A stretch of DNA of 64,000 bases from Membranipora membranacea. Taxonomy: Eukaryota; Bryozoa; Gymnolaemata; Cheilostomatida; Membraniporidae. The position numbers and the translations under genes are program-made. Below the pieces are notes generated by a model, which did no database searches, was not told where the DNA came from, and saw only the letters and a program-made list of their open reading frames with translations. The stretch covers positions 18,230,001 to 18,294,000 of the forward strand of contig OU612072.1 in the NCBI GenBank assembly GCA_914767715.1. The letters run 5' to 3'. Below, in pieces: positions 11,201 through 22,110 of this stretch; the first letter of the stretch is position 1; every line of letters starts with the position of its first letter.

Positions 11201-14200
11201 TTGAATGCAATAAGCTGTTCGATCTATTGTAGTTTCCAGACTCTAAATATCGAACAACAACAACAACAACAACAGTTTCCCCGATGAATTTGACTCATTT
11301 TTGCTATGAAACCGTTAGGAGTTCGAAGTGCCTCTTTTGGGAGTTGTTGCCCCTGTTGCTTCCAGCGTACAACTAGGATATGAGCAACTCGAGATGCAAA
11401 CAGATTAAACCAAACTAAAAATACTGATATGATGGAAGTTTTATACCTAAATTACATCCCATACTTCACGTATGTGTAGAACTTGACGTACAGTTGTTTT
11501 CTTGTTACAGTCGGAATGTTATATTTTGTACCTGCTGGTTTTTACTGCGCTTATAACAACCTGGGATTTGTGAACCTTCAGCACTTTGATCCCACCACTT
11601 ATTTCCTCCTTCTACAGTTCAGAGTTGTGGTCACTGGTGTGATATTTCAGGTATGTTTATGTTCACCCACTTTTAACTATGGTTCACAAGGATAAACAAA
11701 TATCAAATAACTTTTTCCCCTTAACCTTATCAGTTGGACAATAATGTACTATATGCTTTCATAGTTTATGGATGGGCACATGCATGCATAACTCTCATAT
11801 ATTCTAATGAAAACTCTCATTTTAGTTCACCTCCTCTCTAACCCTTTGGTTCACTCATTTGCTAACATGCCTGTGTATGACTGATCATCCTGTGCTTTGG
11901 GTATGAGACCTGTCTGGGGTGTTGTTCCAAATATGGTTGACTCGATTTATCGTTTTGGAAACAAGCCTGTAACATTGAAAGACCCGATGAGGATGGGCTT
12001 TAACAGTTTGATAGCAACAAATTAAATCAAACACCTTGTTCCTTTATTTGACAGACACCTGTTTCTGGTTTCTTGATCCAATTTGCCTGCACCAAGTTAC
12101 GCTCCTACTCTTGTTGTTCGAGGGAGGGACAACTCCAAAGATGAAAAATTTGATCAAACCTGAGGCACATGACTGGCTTGTTGGTGTGTTGCTTTTACAA
12201 TATTGTCATCTGTTTCAACATAGATACTGTTTGAAACATATTAATACATCAGACTATTGTCATCACACAGCAAGTTCATGCTAAGATGTCAAATGTTGCT
12301 GTGAATAACTTACTTATCATATGTGTTTTGTTTCAGGTGCTTTTCAAAAAGAAACTATCACAGATGCAGTGGGTGTCCCTAATCATTCTGACTCTAGGCT
12401 GTATACTAAAGGAAGTGGGACACACCCTCTCATCACCTGATAGCAGCTCCGCAGTAAATACTGTAGATGATCCTGCCGCTACTGCTGCTACTGCTGCATC
12501 TACCAATATATTCTCAAAGTGAGTTATCTCATGGTTTACCCATTACATAACGTTATGTTATTGAGTGGGAATGGGTATGTCCACTTTGGCCAATGTGTTG
12601 GCTCGGAGCCAACATATTGACTAATCCATCATCCATTCTGTTGAAGTTCTAGTAGTGGCATTCCATTATCCTAGATTCACAATATACTAGTTGGGATGTG
12701 GATGATAATTTATAGAATGCCTCATCCAGCAACGTTATCAGACTTAGAGCATAATATGATGACTGAATTCCCTCATTATCAACATTAATCATGTGTTCTG
12801 AGTTCAGCTTCAAAGAGTGAGTGTGTTTGAATTTGAATATGATTTCCACATATCAAGATTGTTAGATACCACAAACTAATTGTTGTTTGTACAGTTCTGA
12901 CTGAGCTTAATTATTAGAGTTGCCCCCCTCGTGTTGAAGGAGTGCACAACTTCTCATTAATATCACAAAGCTATAGATGGGATGGGATGTGATGTGGTGT
13001 GGTGTGGTGTGATGTGGTGTGGTGTGGTGTGGTGTGGTGTGGTGTGGTGTGGTGTGATGTGGTGTGATGTGGTGTGATGTGGTGTGATGTGATGTGATGT
13101 GATCTGATGTGATCTGATGTGATGTGATGACGGTTCAACATGTTTTATTTGCTTATTCTCAATCATAATAATGGCTATGATGTTTATCTTACAGGATGAT
13201 GAACATTCACTTATTACTGATAGGAGTACAAGTTTTCTCCTCCTGCTTTGCTGGAGTCTATAATGAATACTTACTCAAAGATACAGGTGAGAATTACACA
13301 GACACATTATATCCTATCTGACTTCTACAGATTTTCTTGATCCTGTGAATATTAAAATACCATTTGATTAGGTTTGAATGCCTTTGACCATGGTAGCCTG
13401 GTAAACAACATACAGTATTGCGCATACCACTACACAACACACATATCTTCAGCTAGAAACCTTGAATCAATTGCTATTTTGAGGCCTTATGACCGGCCTG
13501 TCCATGGTAGTCTGGTAGTTTACTAAGACTAAAGGAGATTAATGCGGTCTCCCTCTAACCTCAAAACAACATAAACTCCTTTAACTACATAAGACAGTTT
13601 CTAACTAATTTCAGTCTATGACAAGAATGTATGGAACACATAGGACAAAGATACATATTCCTTAATAGAGTTCATTAGCAAGAAAGAAATTGAAGTTGTA
13701 TTTATGACTTCTTGCTGAGGTGATCCTTCTTAAATGTATGATTGAACGTATCCAGATGCATGACTACTCTAGTCAAACATTTGCTCATTGTTTGTCATAG
13801 CACACTGAACAGCATACTACTGAAGTATTTCTTAGCTTTAGACATCCATTCCGACACCTCATCCTATCCAAAAAAGCCCTAAGTTTGACAATATAACAGT
13901 CCTATGCTAAAAATTGTCCCACATTCTTTTTTTATATAATATTGTGTTTTCTTTCGGTTGTCATGGTTACAGGTGCTGATGTACATGTTATGATACAGAA
14001 TATATACATGTATATGGACTCTATAGTATGTGGTCTAATAGTACTCTTCTCTCAGGATCCTTCCAAAGTATTCACTGTTGAGGTAAGAATAACATTGTAT
14101 AGTAAATTCACTATATGACATCACGGGGCAGGTTGATACTCCCAACATGTCATGTTATAATTTGTAACGTAGCTTTTTTTCATCTACCTATTATCTTGAC

Positions 14201-15484
14201 TGAAGAACTCTAGGGTTACTGAGTATCCACTAATCACTTACCTACATCAATCGTTCACCATCTTAGCATAACCAAATGGTGCAGCCTTCCATCGAGAAAG
14301 GCAACTCCCACATTTGAACGTCATGAGATACCAACAAGTTTTTCGAGTACTGCTCGAATCATTACCAATTTGATGAAGTCCATAGTTTCCCAAAGTTAGC
14401 AATTATGACAAGATGGTTTGATCAATTGCTTGCACCTGTGAAGTGTCCTATACCTATCCTTTCGCTTTGATTATTGATCACGTATTCTATTGCTGCCCTT
14501 ATTGCAGGAATTTGGTAAGGTGCTAGGCGCTCCTGGAGTTCTTATCATAGTGATAAACAACGCAGCTATAGGTATCGTGACTTCACTGTTCCTGAGATCG
14601 CTCAACTCAATACTGAAGACATTCGCCAGCGCTCTGGAGCTTATGTTTACTGCTGTATTATGCTGGGTAAGTTAAGTGACGAGGACTACGCTTTTGTTCA
14701 GTATTTTTTCCCCAGCTATCTATAATTTCTTTGGCACTCTATGTAGAGCATCCAACCGGGAGGATATTGTCTCATTGACAGATGCCAAATTTCACAATTT
14801 TTATGGCCTGTATGCGATGAAGACCCAGTACTGGCTAGTCTGAGCCCCCAGAATTTTATCCCGACGCCCCCCCCTGGCGAGGGCATAATATGCTACCTCT
14901 GGCTTTTATCAGAAGATTCCTTTACTAAACAGAACGCTTTAAAATCGCGCATCATGAATGTCAGTCAGAAGGCACAGTTAGGTAACACTATCATCATGTA
15001 ATTATGCTGACTTCCAATCCAAAAAGGCTATCAAATGCTTTTGGCATTGAATCTTGAATGACTCATTAATACTGTCTGCTGCCCTCAATTCAATGCTCAA
15101 GTTTTAGAGTAGTTAATCTATCTACAGGAGAGATACCATCTCATACAATGATGAGGCATTTTAAACAAACCCATGATGCAATTTTTTGAACCATCATAAG
15201 TCCAGTTTATATAAAATTAGACATGTACCCCCCCTGTTTCCAGTTTGATGCTGTTGCATTATGGGAAGGCAAGACACAAACTCATGACCATCTCTCTCTA
15301 CTTATAGATGATATTTGGTATAGCTGTAGATCTATATACAGTTATATCTATAGCTGTTGTCAGCGCCGCGACGTTACTCTACGCTCAGCATCCTGTGGTC
15401 AATAAAGGCAAACTAAACGATGAGGGAAATAAAGCTACAACGTCATCGACTACATCAGGCGTCACCGGCAAACAAACAGCGTAG
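8205..15484 (+). CDS. SLC35A-family nucleotide-sugar transporter, nine exons
   Basis: Exons are 8205-8310, 8734-8848, 9634-9680, 11511-11650, 12337-12518, 13195-13286, 13973-14082, 14508-14666 and 15308-15484. All have GT-AG borders and matching phases, giving 1,128 nt and a 375-residue protein. Family members are Golgi or ER membrane antiporters that exchange a nucleotide sugar for the nucleoside monophosphate. Visible hallmarks are several hydrophobic helices, the YNNLGFVNL helix followed by FDPTTYFLLLQFRVVVTG (exon 4), QMQWVSLIILTLGCILKE (exon 5) and the GVYNEYLLKD loop (exon 6). The exon 4 wording resembles the UDP-galactose transporter branch typified by Drosophila senju more than the CMP-sialic-acid branch (from memory, not aligned). 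A low-complexity loop of Asp/Ala/Thr follows exon 5, and the tail is Thr/Ser-rich. Start choice: first ATG of an exon ending in a good donor. It looks functional. Confidence 0.9.
8422..8480 (+). repeat. Tandem duplication with poly-G tracts
   Basis: A 20-bp segment (ATAGCCCGACTAGTT) ending in 10-13 G occurs twice in a row in intron 1 of the transporter. G-runs of this length are slippage-prone and may be mis-sized in the assembly. Confidence 0.7.
9122..9283 (+). repeat. 27-bp minisatellite, six copies
   Basis: Unit starts CCATTCATCTCACCACATTG and is 27 bp long. Units alternate at two positions (CACCACATT, CACCACGTT, CATCACATT), giving a higher-order pattern. It lies in intron 2 of the transporter. 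Because 27 is divisible by three, long open frames appear on both strands; these are not genes. Confidence 0.9.
12972..13128 (+). repeat. TGTGG/TGTGA pentamer satellite
   Basis: An array of five-base units, GTGGT mixed with GTGAT, in intron 5 of the transporter, ending about 65 bp before the exon 6 acceptor. The opposite strand reads as a spurious His/Thr-rich frame. Confidence 0.9.
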
Positions 15485-15918
15485 GCTCGTCGAGATGTGT
15501 GCTCAGGTTGCATGTGCCTTCATTATAAATATATAATCTCTTTTATATATATTAAATAATAATCTGATTATAACCTTAACTCAGAGATACTCTGACATTG
15601 AAAAAGTCGGTGGTTTATTAATTGCTTACTTGATAATTACTTATATTATAAGGCGGATTGTTTGCCACCGGTTCAGAAGTGTTGCTCTTAATTACTCTTC
15701 TTTACTCTGCTCTGATTGGTGCTTGAGATTAATTTGACGAGTCCAGTTGAGATATGTTTTTTTCCTGATTTTTGCTGCTGGTCTTCATGTGGGCTCCGAT
15801 CTTTTGTCAGGAGCGACAATGATTTTGTACAGTTTAGTAGTCTTCCATGCCCATGCCATGCCAATCGGTTAGCATTAACATTTATGGTGGTAGCCAACTC
15901 CCCAAGCATCAAACGATC

Positions 15919-15924
15919 AATAAA
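15919..15924 (+). promoter_or_regulatory. Poly(A) signal of the transporter gene
   Basis: A canonical AATAAA lies 435 bp past the transporter stop codon, and no other gene intervenes. It is the most likely polyadenylation signal. Confidence 0.55.
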
Positions 15925-16934
15925 GCATTGATGATTTCATGAAATTTTAAATGTGTGTGCTGTCCTCTCTACCCTGAGTGTTCTCAGAAATTACTGTCTA
16001 AATTTACGATGAAATCTGAACCAAGTTTATCACACAAGGTTTAAAACTTATACATAAGTATCATATGTAACATATCGTAGTGTAGTAATTCCCACTTATG
16101 TCACTCATCCATTTTTTGCCTGCGTTCATCAATACTTGGAACAATGTGATCCAGTTTCCCTGTGTACTAGTTGCTCCCCTGCGGCGTGACAAGCGGAGGG
16201 GAACAACTCCGAAAGGCAAATGGACCAAACTTGGTCTAATCAATACTATAAAGTATCTAGTGTATATATTATGTCTTATTGCCTGTGTATCGGTGCTCAA
16301 TTTATAGTTCTAGATTTGGTTTCAGCCTGTTATTTTTGTGTGATTTTTGCATAATATGCCCACCAACTTGTCTCTGAAGATATATCCGTGTATCTTACAT
16401 CCAATCATGTTAATCCAAAAGAAGTTACTTTGGCAAAGGTACCTTGAATCTTTTAAATCCATATCCTGAATTTCAGCATCATTTCGAATACACCATTGTG
16501 TTGTGGCTTGCAGTTAAAGTGAGGAAAACTTTGAAGAATTTTACTCTTGCGTTGAAAGTTACCCTGTATATAAGTAACTGATTTTTATACTATTAAAAAA
16601 TATATGTAGAGATTTTAGAACACTGCTTTCTTTGCTTTGCTTTTAGGGAATCTTTGTTTCTAGGAAGTCAAATCAAATGTATTCTGTCATGTTTGATTTC
16701 ATATACAACCCGTTTCGTTCACCTTTGAACATCCTCACCACTTAGGAGAAACAGCAGCCCTGGTATTTGGTCACCCACTGTGTGCCCTTCCATTAATGAT
16801 ATCAGTTACTTTACGTTTCATATTACTTTACATTCACTATGGTTCCATGCTTCGAATTTGTGGTTGACTCCAATTTCGAATGGTTAGAATCCAGTGGACT
16901 CTAACCATTCCCATGATGGAAAAAACATGAAAAA

Positions 16935-17030
16935 CATCTGCCGGGCTGGGACTTGCACCCCGGTCTCCCGCATGTAATTCCTTTGAAGGCATTGTGTGCA
17001 AGCGCGCTAACCATTCAGCAACATCGCCAA
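16935..17030 (-). repeat. tRNA-derived SINE head or tRNA pseudogene
   Basis: The minus strand reads as a tRNA-like body: a D-arm/A-box-like TGAATGGTTAGCGCGC and a degenerate B-box (GGTGCAAGTCC). The acceptor stem does not pair, so it is not a working tRNA gene. Confidence 0.5.
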
Positions 17031-18009
17031 TTAGGAAGTAGGTCGAATTAACACGGTAGGGATATTCGCGTCCAAAAAGTCATTCGTTACAATCTGAAAG
17101 TGACTTTAATGTCATTTCCATGGGATCCTGAAATCCTTACGAAATCGCAACATGGAATCGTAGTGATTATATTGCTGTGTAATCTCCCCTGTGAGATATC
17201 TGAGCTGTGATAAATTGATCAATAGCTACTTTTTGATTCTTAATCCCAATGGTTTGAAGTTAAATTACTGTATTACTATATGATAAATCGTGACAACAAA
17301 ATAAAACACGTGGTCACGCTGTACACTTTAGACTGCCCAATCTGATGTGAAGCCACTAAACAAAGTATCATGGAATAAAGTTAAGGTATAATATAGTGAA
17401 GAGGTATATGAACATGACATTACGTTCAATACGAGACGAGACGATTGTACTTTGCACTGATATGCCTCAGTGCAGCTTTGATTTTACTTGTTTCATCAGG
17501 CAATCGTAGTTTGGGAATGATCGAATTGCAGTAGCCGAGCCAGTTGAAGCTCCTCTCTTTGCCATCTTATCTGAATGGTTGACAAGTGATACCATACTAC
17601 ACTCACTACATCACTAAACCTGGACTGACTTTGACGGGATTGCATTTCCTGTTATCGTGTTTTGATCAGGTAAGACGCTTGCACTTTGTGCCGTGCACAT
17701 GCGGCATGTGCAGTGTGCACCAATTGGTTCAGGTTGGGTTTCTTTGCACCACAGCGACTGAACTAATTCAAATGTGCTTGAGTTCCCAGTTCTCCAGTTG
17801 GGGTGAGGTGACTTTTCAGTTTGAGAACATAAGCCCAATTGGATTAATCCAAACACGTCGGTGCAGGGAGACTCATATCACAGAGTTGATCTGCGAGCAG
17901 TGTGAGACGCTTGTGTGTGGAGAGATAATGTTGGTTCTCATATCAAAAGTGTTATTGGTTGGGTATTTATTTTTAGGTGTGTTAGTCGTTTAAGCGATCA
18001 AACTCTGCC

Positions 18010-18110
18010 GGGATAGCTAGTAGTGGCAATTTGTCATCAAAAACTTCAGTGCGAAAGTGATTGATAATGAAATCCCGCTACCAGCTATCCCGTCAAAGTT
18101 TGAGCGTGTA
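18010..18110. repeat. Short imperfect inverted repeat
   Basis: AAACTCTGCCGGGATAGCT and the near-complement AGCTATCCCGTCAAAGTTT enclose about 60 bp. It could be a small MITE. Confidence 0.5.
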
Positions 18111-20451
18111 AACTACTGTGTTAGAAGTGGTCTCTATGCTTAAGATGGAGAGCTTGTGATCCTTAGGTGTAGTCTAAAGCTCAGGCAGTTCTGTCTGGTT
18201 GTGTTCTGAAGTGACATTTAAGCTAGCCACCAGCCTGGTCATATTTAGATTTTGACATTGAGTACCTGATGTTGATTGTTTGTAAAATCTTCCAGATTGC
18301 TGAAGCCTTATTCTGGTTGTTTGCTGGTTATTATCTAACAAATGGAGTGAATGTAATGTAGGTGTCAGGAGGTTATACGACAGTAGGGAGAGTGGGTGTA
18401 TATCCCACCCTCCCTGGTGTCAGGAGATTAAAGGACAGTATATTTTCTGTCACTCTACAAGAAGAAGAAGAGAGTCCACAGTAAGAGAAACTTCTGATTT
18501 TGCAAGCGCTTGGAATAACTAAGCTCATTGAAGAATAAACTCAGCCTTCATACATTATATTGACTTGCACTTCAGCTAGGAAGGCACTGGATGAAGCAGT
18601 TTACTGTGAATAAAGACCTCATCTAGAAGACCAGAGTTTTGTTCTCATTGATATTAGTCTGACAACTCCAAACTCTAACACCAAAATTGTGTTGTATATT
18701 AATTTTTGTGACAGTATTTTCCTCAGTTAGGTCGAAGTAAATGGCTCATTTATTATCCAGTCCATAGCAAGCCCAGTTCTTGAATTGCAATAGATTGTTG
18801 GCACTCTGCGCATGTGCGAACTGTTTGTCTCTGCAGCATAGGGCTTGAACTAATTCACCTAGTCTGAGTACCAAAAATAGGAAAACAATGGAAACCCATA
18901 ATTTAGAAATATTTTGGCCTAAATGGAACACTGGTTTTGATATCTCATAACCCTGAACCCTGGGAGTTGCCTTTCTTGATGGAAGGCAGCGCCACCGATG
19001 CTTTGCTGCAGAGATAGACTATGTCACAAGGCTATCCTGCATGCAGATTGGATTGTTGGTTTATCAGCAACAGTAGGCGTGGGAGATTCAAAATCTAGAG
19101 TGGATGCATCGTGTTATGTTATTTCTTTGTGTGCAAGGCTGGGTCTGACAACGCCTCCAACTGAAGTTTAAAGATGAGGAAAATGTTAGGCAGCTAGAGC
19201 TACATCAGGATCCACCTGAGAGATGTATGTTTGATTTATTTTTTTAATACTCTGCAGTCCTTTTTTGCAGTCAGACCTTAATTAACAGCACAGTAGAAAC
19301 ATATATGAGGATGACATAATCTTTTATCTGAGCTTTATGGATGGTGCAATACAATAAATAAGGCTTTCGTCCGAATAATTAATATTTAAATATTTTGTGT
19401 AATGAGGCAGCTGTCATTCAACTGTTTGTAATCAAAAGGAAACTGGAGTTTTCTTATCCTGCATTTGATCGTTGTCTTTTATGTGTTTTTTCAACAATAA
19501 TAATTATTGTTAACTATTCTGCTCCAATGTTTCAGATATAGAATATGTGAAACTAGACAGGAAGGATCCATTCTCAGAGTATCTCAAACAGGAGATTATG
19601 GGTTATACAATTTCAGGCGTCAAATCAAAATGTGAGTTATGTGAAGTGGGGATAGCAGCTTGCGTTTTGTTCTGTTTCTATTTTTATTGTTAAATGTGTT
19701 GACTGGTGAACTACATGACCATGTATATGTGTATCACATACTTCAAACTTGTACTATTTTGAACATGGAATATCTTACTGAAAATCAGAATGTGTTTTGG
19801 ATGTGCAGGACTGTATATCAGGTTAAAAAACAGTATGCAAAAGTTATTCGGCGAGACAGAATCTCTGCTCTAGGCCTATTCATTCTACTTACCATTTAGC
19901 TGCATGTAAAATAGGACTTGTAGTATTGTCTGGTGATGTATCATGATCTTTAGTTAAACACTCACTTTGAGGCTGCTGTTTTGTATATACTAATAATTTC
20001 ATAGATAAGGTTGATGAAGATCAAAATTTTATGGGTTCAGGTGGAAACTTGGTGGTTTACTTAACCAGCTGAGAACGTTCAAATGACAGATTAAAATATG
20101 GAGAATTGTCAGCACAGAAAAAAGGAAAACAGCTCCAAGCTCAGCCCAGCTTTAATTATTATAAACATTACGCTTTCTTTGAGTTTCTCTACATATATTT
20201 TAGTTATAAAATATGTATGAATATAATTGATAATGTTCTTTTGACGATCAAAGCCACTTCAGTTCAGTATAGGAGCGAACTTCATCCACCTATAATTACA
20301 TAATATATAATATATATATCATTATCACATTAATAAATGTTAACCTCACACCCTTCCTCTTTCCTTTTGGTTTGACATCAAACTATATAATCATGATAAT
20401 AAACAGTCTTTGACCGTTTGCAAGAATGAGTTTTGAATCTTGAACTTTTAA

Positions 20452-20660
20452 TTAACTTACAGCTTTCAAACCTTGACACACTGGGCAAGTGTATCGAAGT
20501 AGGCAAAAATGTAGTAAACACATTGGAGGCAACACCCTTGGAATACACCCAAGAGTCGCCTCCAGCCGTTCGTCTGGAGACAATAGCCTCTGACGATGGT
20601 TTCGTAATGATCTGTAATATCTACTTGAACTGTTTGGGAAATATATATACATAGTGACTA
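20452..20660. repeat. GGAGGC-containing palindromic segment
   Basis: GGAGGCAACACCCTTGGAAT is followed within 30 bp by a partial inverse (CCAAGAGTCGCCTCC), then another inverted pair (CGTCTGGAGACAATAGCCTC). It resembles part of a small interspersed element. It lies in the large gap between the first two helicase exons. Confidence 0.35.
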
Positions 20661-21889
20661 CAAGGATTTTAAAGTCTTGTTGAAACAATGGCGTCATCTG
20701 CTATAGCATTAAACATGTCATTTCCGGAAGAATGATACTTAACATTTAATCTTAGTTTCAGTTTTTGGTTTTTGTCAGTTTCTTTTCTTTTCCTTTTTAA
20801 ATTTTTAGATTTAAGTCATGCATGTTATGTTTAAAGTATGAACCAAATTGCATAGAGAAAAAACAGGGAGCAACCCAAAACAGACACACTTGGTTACCGC
20901 AGATGCCATTAGCTCAGCTAGAATATAGAACAGCCTTTACAAATGACATCAATGGTTAATGGCAAATACTTGCTCTTTATAATTGACCCTAAATGTTGCA
21001 TCACATATTCATTCACTATTAGCTATCATGACAGCAGCAGTACAAGCTAGATATCAGTTCCATTAACTGCTGTTTCTCAAGTTGTCTTCCCCTTTTATAA
21101 TGCAGGATAACTCCTGACTTTACTGGATCACGTATTATTATAGGACACTGGAAATTCCACTGTCTTAAAGTGAAGACAGCCAATGAGAATGTTTGGCTTA
21201 AAATAGACTGCGTATCATAATTATTTTAAGCAAATATGATGGTTTGGCTTAAAATAGACTATATGTCATAGTGCTTAAGCCAATGAGATTATCTTGTGTA
21301 CAATTTCCACATAAGGTGCAATCATGCAATCAATGATGCAAGAAAGACTGAGGGCAAAACATCTTTTTACAGGGAAAACAGCACCACACCCGCGATAAAA
21401 CAGCACAGGGATGAAGAATAAGAGTCTTGGGAATGATGCAAGATTTCAGCAAGCACCACCGGAGGGTATAAAAGGAGGAAAATTCAGTGAAAAAAAGACA
21501 AGTGCTCACCGGATACAAAACCATATTATAGCAGTAGAAAACATGTAGAAGAGCATTTCATGTTTTTATATAAATCTGATTATAATTCAGATAAATATTT
21601 TGAGAATTAATTTTACCATGAATTATTTTTACTCTGGATTATTCATACTTTGGAGACTGGATATATTATAAGCAAGAGGACGACAGGATACATTGGTAAT
21701 TATATTTTATTTTGAAAAGGATTATTATCATCTTTTTAAAAATAATTTTATACTTCTACATTTTTTAAATTGACATTTTGTATTCACTTCTAAATTTAGA
21801 ACAAAATAAATAGTTGTATTGACCTCAACTAAGCATCCGCTTGATTAAATTATTGAGTTGTAAACAACCACCGAGTATCAGGATTCAAG

Positions 21890-22110
21890 AGTCATTAACA
21901 CAGTCTTTGACCTTGCAAAATTATCATTCTAATAAAGCATCAAGAATTTTATTATCTTTGAGTAGTCAAAGATACTTTGAACTAGAATTGTGAAAAGTCG
22001 AATATATCATCAAGAGTCTTTAGCGCAGTCTTTGACCTTGTAAAATTATCACTCTATAAGCATCAAGAATTTTATTATCTTTGAGTAGTCAAAGATACGT
22101 TGAACTAGAA
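21890..22110 (+). repeat. Tandem duplication, about 120-bp unit
   Basis: The phrases CAGTCTTTGACCTTG, AAGCATCAAGAATTTTATT and ATCTTTGAGTAGTCAAAGAT each occur twice with the same spacing. AT-rich, within the helicase intron region, no coding potential. Confidence 0.65.

Larger units (their letters stand above)
15925..19535. other. Intergenic repeats, no gene supported
   Basis: Contains a tRNA-like SINE head (16,935-17,030), an imperfect inverted repeat at 18,010-18,110, and scattered repeat-like segments near 17.6-17.9 and 18.8 kb (shared phrase around AACTAATTCA). I looked for the missing N-terminal exons of the downstream helicase (CARDs, Walker A, DECH box) and did not find them. Confidence 0.5.

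Noticed and set aside
12963-13166. His/Thr-rich open frame on the minus strand
   Set aside because: It is a translation of the TGTGG/TGTGA satellite.
17586-17993. 135-codon plus-strand open frame
   Set aside because: No domain, no splice partner, composition like the surrounding repeats, and an open frame also on the opposite strand over the same interval.
20452-20520. Possible helicase exon after an AG (SNLDTLGKCIEVG)
   Set aside because: It does not resemble the expected RLR segment and overlaps a palindromic repeat.
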